Shown piece after piece: positions 7,933 to 9,614 of a DNA stretch of 9,614 nucleotides. The number at the start of each line of letters is the position of its first letter. The stretch's first letter is position 1. Source of the stretch: an uncultured Ideonella sp. (GTDB lineage: Bacteria; Pseudomonadota; Gammaproteobacteria; Burkholderiales; Burkholderiaceae); contig CAMLGG010000205.1 of NCBI GenBank assembly GCA_946479475.1, forward strand, positions 1-9,614, written 5' to 3'. The translations under genes were made by a program, and so were the position numbers. Under the pieces are notes generated by a model that saw nothing but the letters and a program-made list of their open reading frames with translations, was not told where the DNA came from and ran no database searches.

Positions 7933-9555
7933 TCACATCCGGAAGACGCCGAACTTCGCGTCCGGGATGGGCGCGTTGAGCGACGCCGACAGGCCCAGCG
8001 CGAGCACGCGGCGCGTGTCCACCGGGTCGATCACGCCGTCGTCCCACAGCCGCGCACTGGCGTAGTAGGGATGCCCCTGGCGCTCGTACTGGCTGCGGAT
8101 GGGCGACTTGAAGGCCTCCTCCTCCTCGGCGCTCCACTGCCCGCCCTTGGCCTCTATGCCATCGCGCTTGACGGTGGCCAGCACGCTCGCGGCCTGTTCG
8201 CCGCCCATCACGCTGATGCGCGCGTTGGGCCACATCCACAGGAAGCGCGGCGAGTAGGCGCGGCCGCACATGCCGTAGTTGCCGGCGCCGAAGCTGCCGC
8301 CGATGATGACGGTGAACTTCGGCACGTTGGCGCAGGCCACGGCCGTCACCATCTTGGCGCCGGCGCGGGCGATGCCCTCGTTCTCGTACTTGCGGCCCAC
8401 CATGAAGCCGGTGATGTTCTGCAGGAACACCAGCGGCACCTTGCGCTGGCAGCACAGCTCGATGAAGTGCGCGCCCTTGTTGGCGCTCTCGGCGAAGAGG
8501 ATGCCGTTGTTGGCCACGATGCCCACCGGCATGCCCTCTATCCACGCGAAGCCGCAGACCAGCGTGGTGCCGTAGCGCGCCTTGAACTCGTCGAACTCCG
8601 AGCCGTCGACGATGCGGGCGATGATCTCGCGCACGTCGAAGGGCTTGCGGGTGTCGGTGGGGATGACCGAGAGCAGCTCCTCGGCGGCGTACTTCGGCGG
8701 CTGCGGCTCGCGCAGCGCGACCGGCACGTCCTTCTTCCAGTTCAGGCTGCCGACGACCTGGCGGGCGAGAGCCAGCGCGTGCATGTCGTTCTGCGCCAGG
8801 TGGTCGGCCACGCCGGAAAGGCGGGTGTGCACGTCGCCGCCGCCGAGATCCTCGGCGCTCACCACCTCGCCCGTCGCCGCCTTCACCAGCGGCGGGCCGC
8901 CCAGGAAGATGGTGCCCTGGTTCTTGACGATGATGGTCTCGTCGCTCATCGCCGGCACGTAGGCGCCGCCGGCGGTGCACGAGCCCATCACCACCGCAAT
9001 CTGCGGGATGCCCTGCGCGCTCAGGTTGGCCTGGTTGTAGAAGATGCGGCCGAAGTGGTCGCGGTCGGGGAAGACCTCGTCCTGGTTGGGCAGGTTGGCG
9101 CCGCCGGAGTCGACGAGGTAGACGCAGGGCAGCCGGTTCTGCTGCGCGATCTCCTGCACCCGCAGGTGCTTCTTCACCGTCACCGGGTAGTAGGTGCCGC
9201 CCTTCACCGTGGCGTCGTTGCAGACGATCACGCACTCGATGCCGCCGATGCGGCCGATGCCGGCGATCATGCCGGCGCAGGGCGCCGCGTCGCTGCCGTC
9301 CTTCTCCGGGTACATGCCCAGCGCGGCCAGCGGCGCGATCTCGAGGAAGGGCGTGTCGGGGTCGAGCAACATCTCGACCCGGTCGCGCGGCAGCAGCTTG
9401 CCGCGCGAAAGGTGCTTGGCCCGCGCCGCCTCGCCGCCGCCCTCGGCGATCCTTGCCAGCTTCGCGTTCAGGTCTTCGACCAGCTCGCGCATCGCGGCCG
9501 CGTTGGCCTTGGCCTCCTCGGACCGCGGGTTCAGCTTCGAGGCCAGGGTCGCCAT
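7933..9555 (-). CDS. liuB: Methylcrotonyl-CoA carboxylase, carboxyltransferase beta subunit
   Basis: A 540-residue cytoplasmic subunit that moves CO2 from LiuD biotin to 3-methylcrotonyl-CoA, making 3-methylglutaconyl-CoA. It has two crotonase-like halves: an N-terminal acyl-CoA part with [16 protein letters not shown] at 191-206, and a C-terminal biotin-binding part with [16 protein letters not shown] at 379-394 and [16 protein letters not shown] at 419-434, followed by [20 protein letters not shown] (435-454). The glycine-rich loops form the two oxyanion holes. Length and motifs are those of methylcrotonyl-CoA carboxylase beta; propionyl-CoA carboxylase beta is less similar in the [10 protein letters not shown] region. 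The ATG at 9555 shares one base with the liuA stop (TGATG) and has GGAG at 9564-9567 inside liuA, so translation is coupled. Confidence 0.97.
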   Translation of the reverse strand: MATLASKLNPRSEEAKANAAAMRELVEDLNAKLARIAEGGGEAARAKHLSRGKLLPRDRVEMLLDPDTPFLEIAPLAALGMYPEKDGSDAAPCAGMIAGIGRIGGIECVIVCNDATVKGGTYYPVTVKKHLRVQEIAQQNRLPCVYLVDSGGANLPNQDEVFPDRDHFGRIFYNQANLSAQGIPQIAVVMGSCTAGGAYVPAMSDETIIVKNQGTIFLGGPPLVKAATGEVVSAEDLGGGDVHTRLSGVADHLAQNDMHALALARQVVGSLNWKKDVPVALREPQPPKYAAEELLSVIPTDTRKPFDVREIIARIVDGSEFDEFKARYGTTLVCGFAWIEGMPVGIVANNGILFAESANKGAHFIELCCQRKVPLVFLQNITGFMVGRKYENEGIARAGAKMVTAVACANVPKFTVIIGGSFGAGNYGMCGRAYSPRFLWMWPNARISVMGGEQAASVLATVKRDGIEAKGGQWSAEEEEAFKSPIRSQYERQGHPYYASARLWDDGVIDPVDTRRVLALGLSASLNAPIPDAKFGVFRM

Positions 9556-9614
9556 CAGCAGGTCTCCGAGAAAAGCTCGCGGCCGATCAGCATGCGGCGG
9601 ATCTCGCTGGTGCC
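9555..9614 (-). CDS. liuA: Isovaleryl-CoA dehydrogenase, C-terminal end (partial)
   Basis: The minus strand from the window edge reads [19 protein letters not shown] and then TGA (9557-9555). The [14 protein letters not shown] motif is the hallmark C-terminus of acyl-CoA dehydrogenases of the isovaleryl-CoA type, flavoproteins that oxidise isovaleryl-CoA to 3-methylcrotonyl-CoA and pass electrons to electron-transfer flavoprotein. Only 19 residues are visible. The family is clear from the motif; the substrate comes from the position immediately upstream of liuB, as in other liu operons. The operon promoter and any LiuR-type regulator must lie beyond the window. Confidence 0.9.
   Translation of the reverse strand, partial: GTSEIRRMLIGRELFSETC

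Overview
The window comes from a GC-rich bacterial chromosome, most likely a betaproteobacterium of the order Burkholderiales. That placement is inferred from the base composition, the GGM-type GroEL tail and the gene families present; no species can be named from the sequence alone. Almost every base is coding, and apart from two structured spacers the gaps are short.

Plus strand, 1-2375: the last 13 codons of groL (GroEL), a strong intrinsic terminator, then a complete patatin-like phospholipase with a signal peptide, a POTRA-like segment and a C-terminal outer-membrane beta-barrel (PlpD-like, type Vd secretion architecture).

Minus strand, 9614 down to 2372: a leucine/isovalerate catabolism (liu) operon read right to left. 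It holds the C-terminal end of isovaleryl-CoA dehydrogenase (liuA), the methylcrotonyl-CoA carboxylase beta subunit (liuB), methylglutaconyl-CoA hydratase (liuC), a DUF4126 membrane protein, a small ORF that repeats the first 11 codons of liuD, the methylcrotonyl-CoA carboxylase biotin-carrying alpha subunit (liuD) and HMG-CoA lyase (mvaB/liuE). After a 109-nt spacer comes a membrane-anchored di-heme cytochrome c. The Liu enzymes act in series: isovaleryl-CoA to 3-methylcrotonyl-CoA (LiuA), carboxylation to 3-methylglutaconyl-CoA (LiuB plus LiuD), hydration to HMG-CoA (LiuC), and cleavage to acetyl-CoA and acetoacetate (MvaB). Genes overlap or lie within about 10 nt of each other, except around the start of liuD.

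The cytochrome and phospholipase genes converge tail to tail. Their stop codons share one CTAG, which sits in the loop of a perfect 9-bp inverted repeat.

The most unusual part is 6322-6483. There the start of liuD exists twice, 148 nt apart and out of frame. The first 11 codons encode the same peptide in both copies and, apart from the initiator, differ only at third positions. The first copy has operon-typical coupling to the upstream gene but opens only a 51-aa frame; the second is the intact gene with a GTG start. The spacer between them is rich in small hairpins. I see no tRNA or rRNA, insertion sequence, CRISPR array or defence system, and no evidence for a wholly new multi-gene system.
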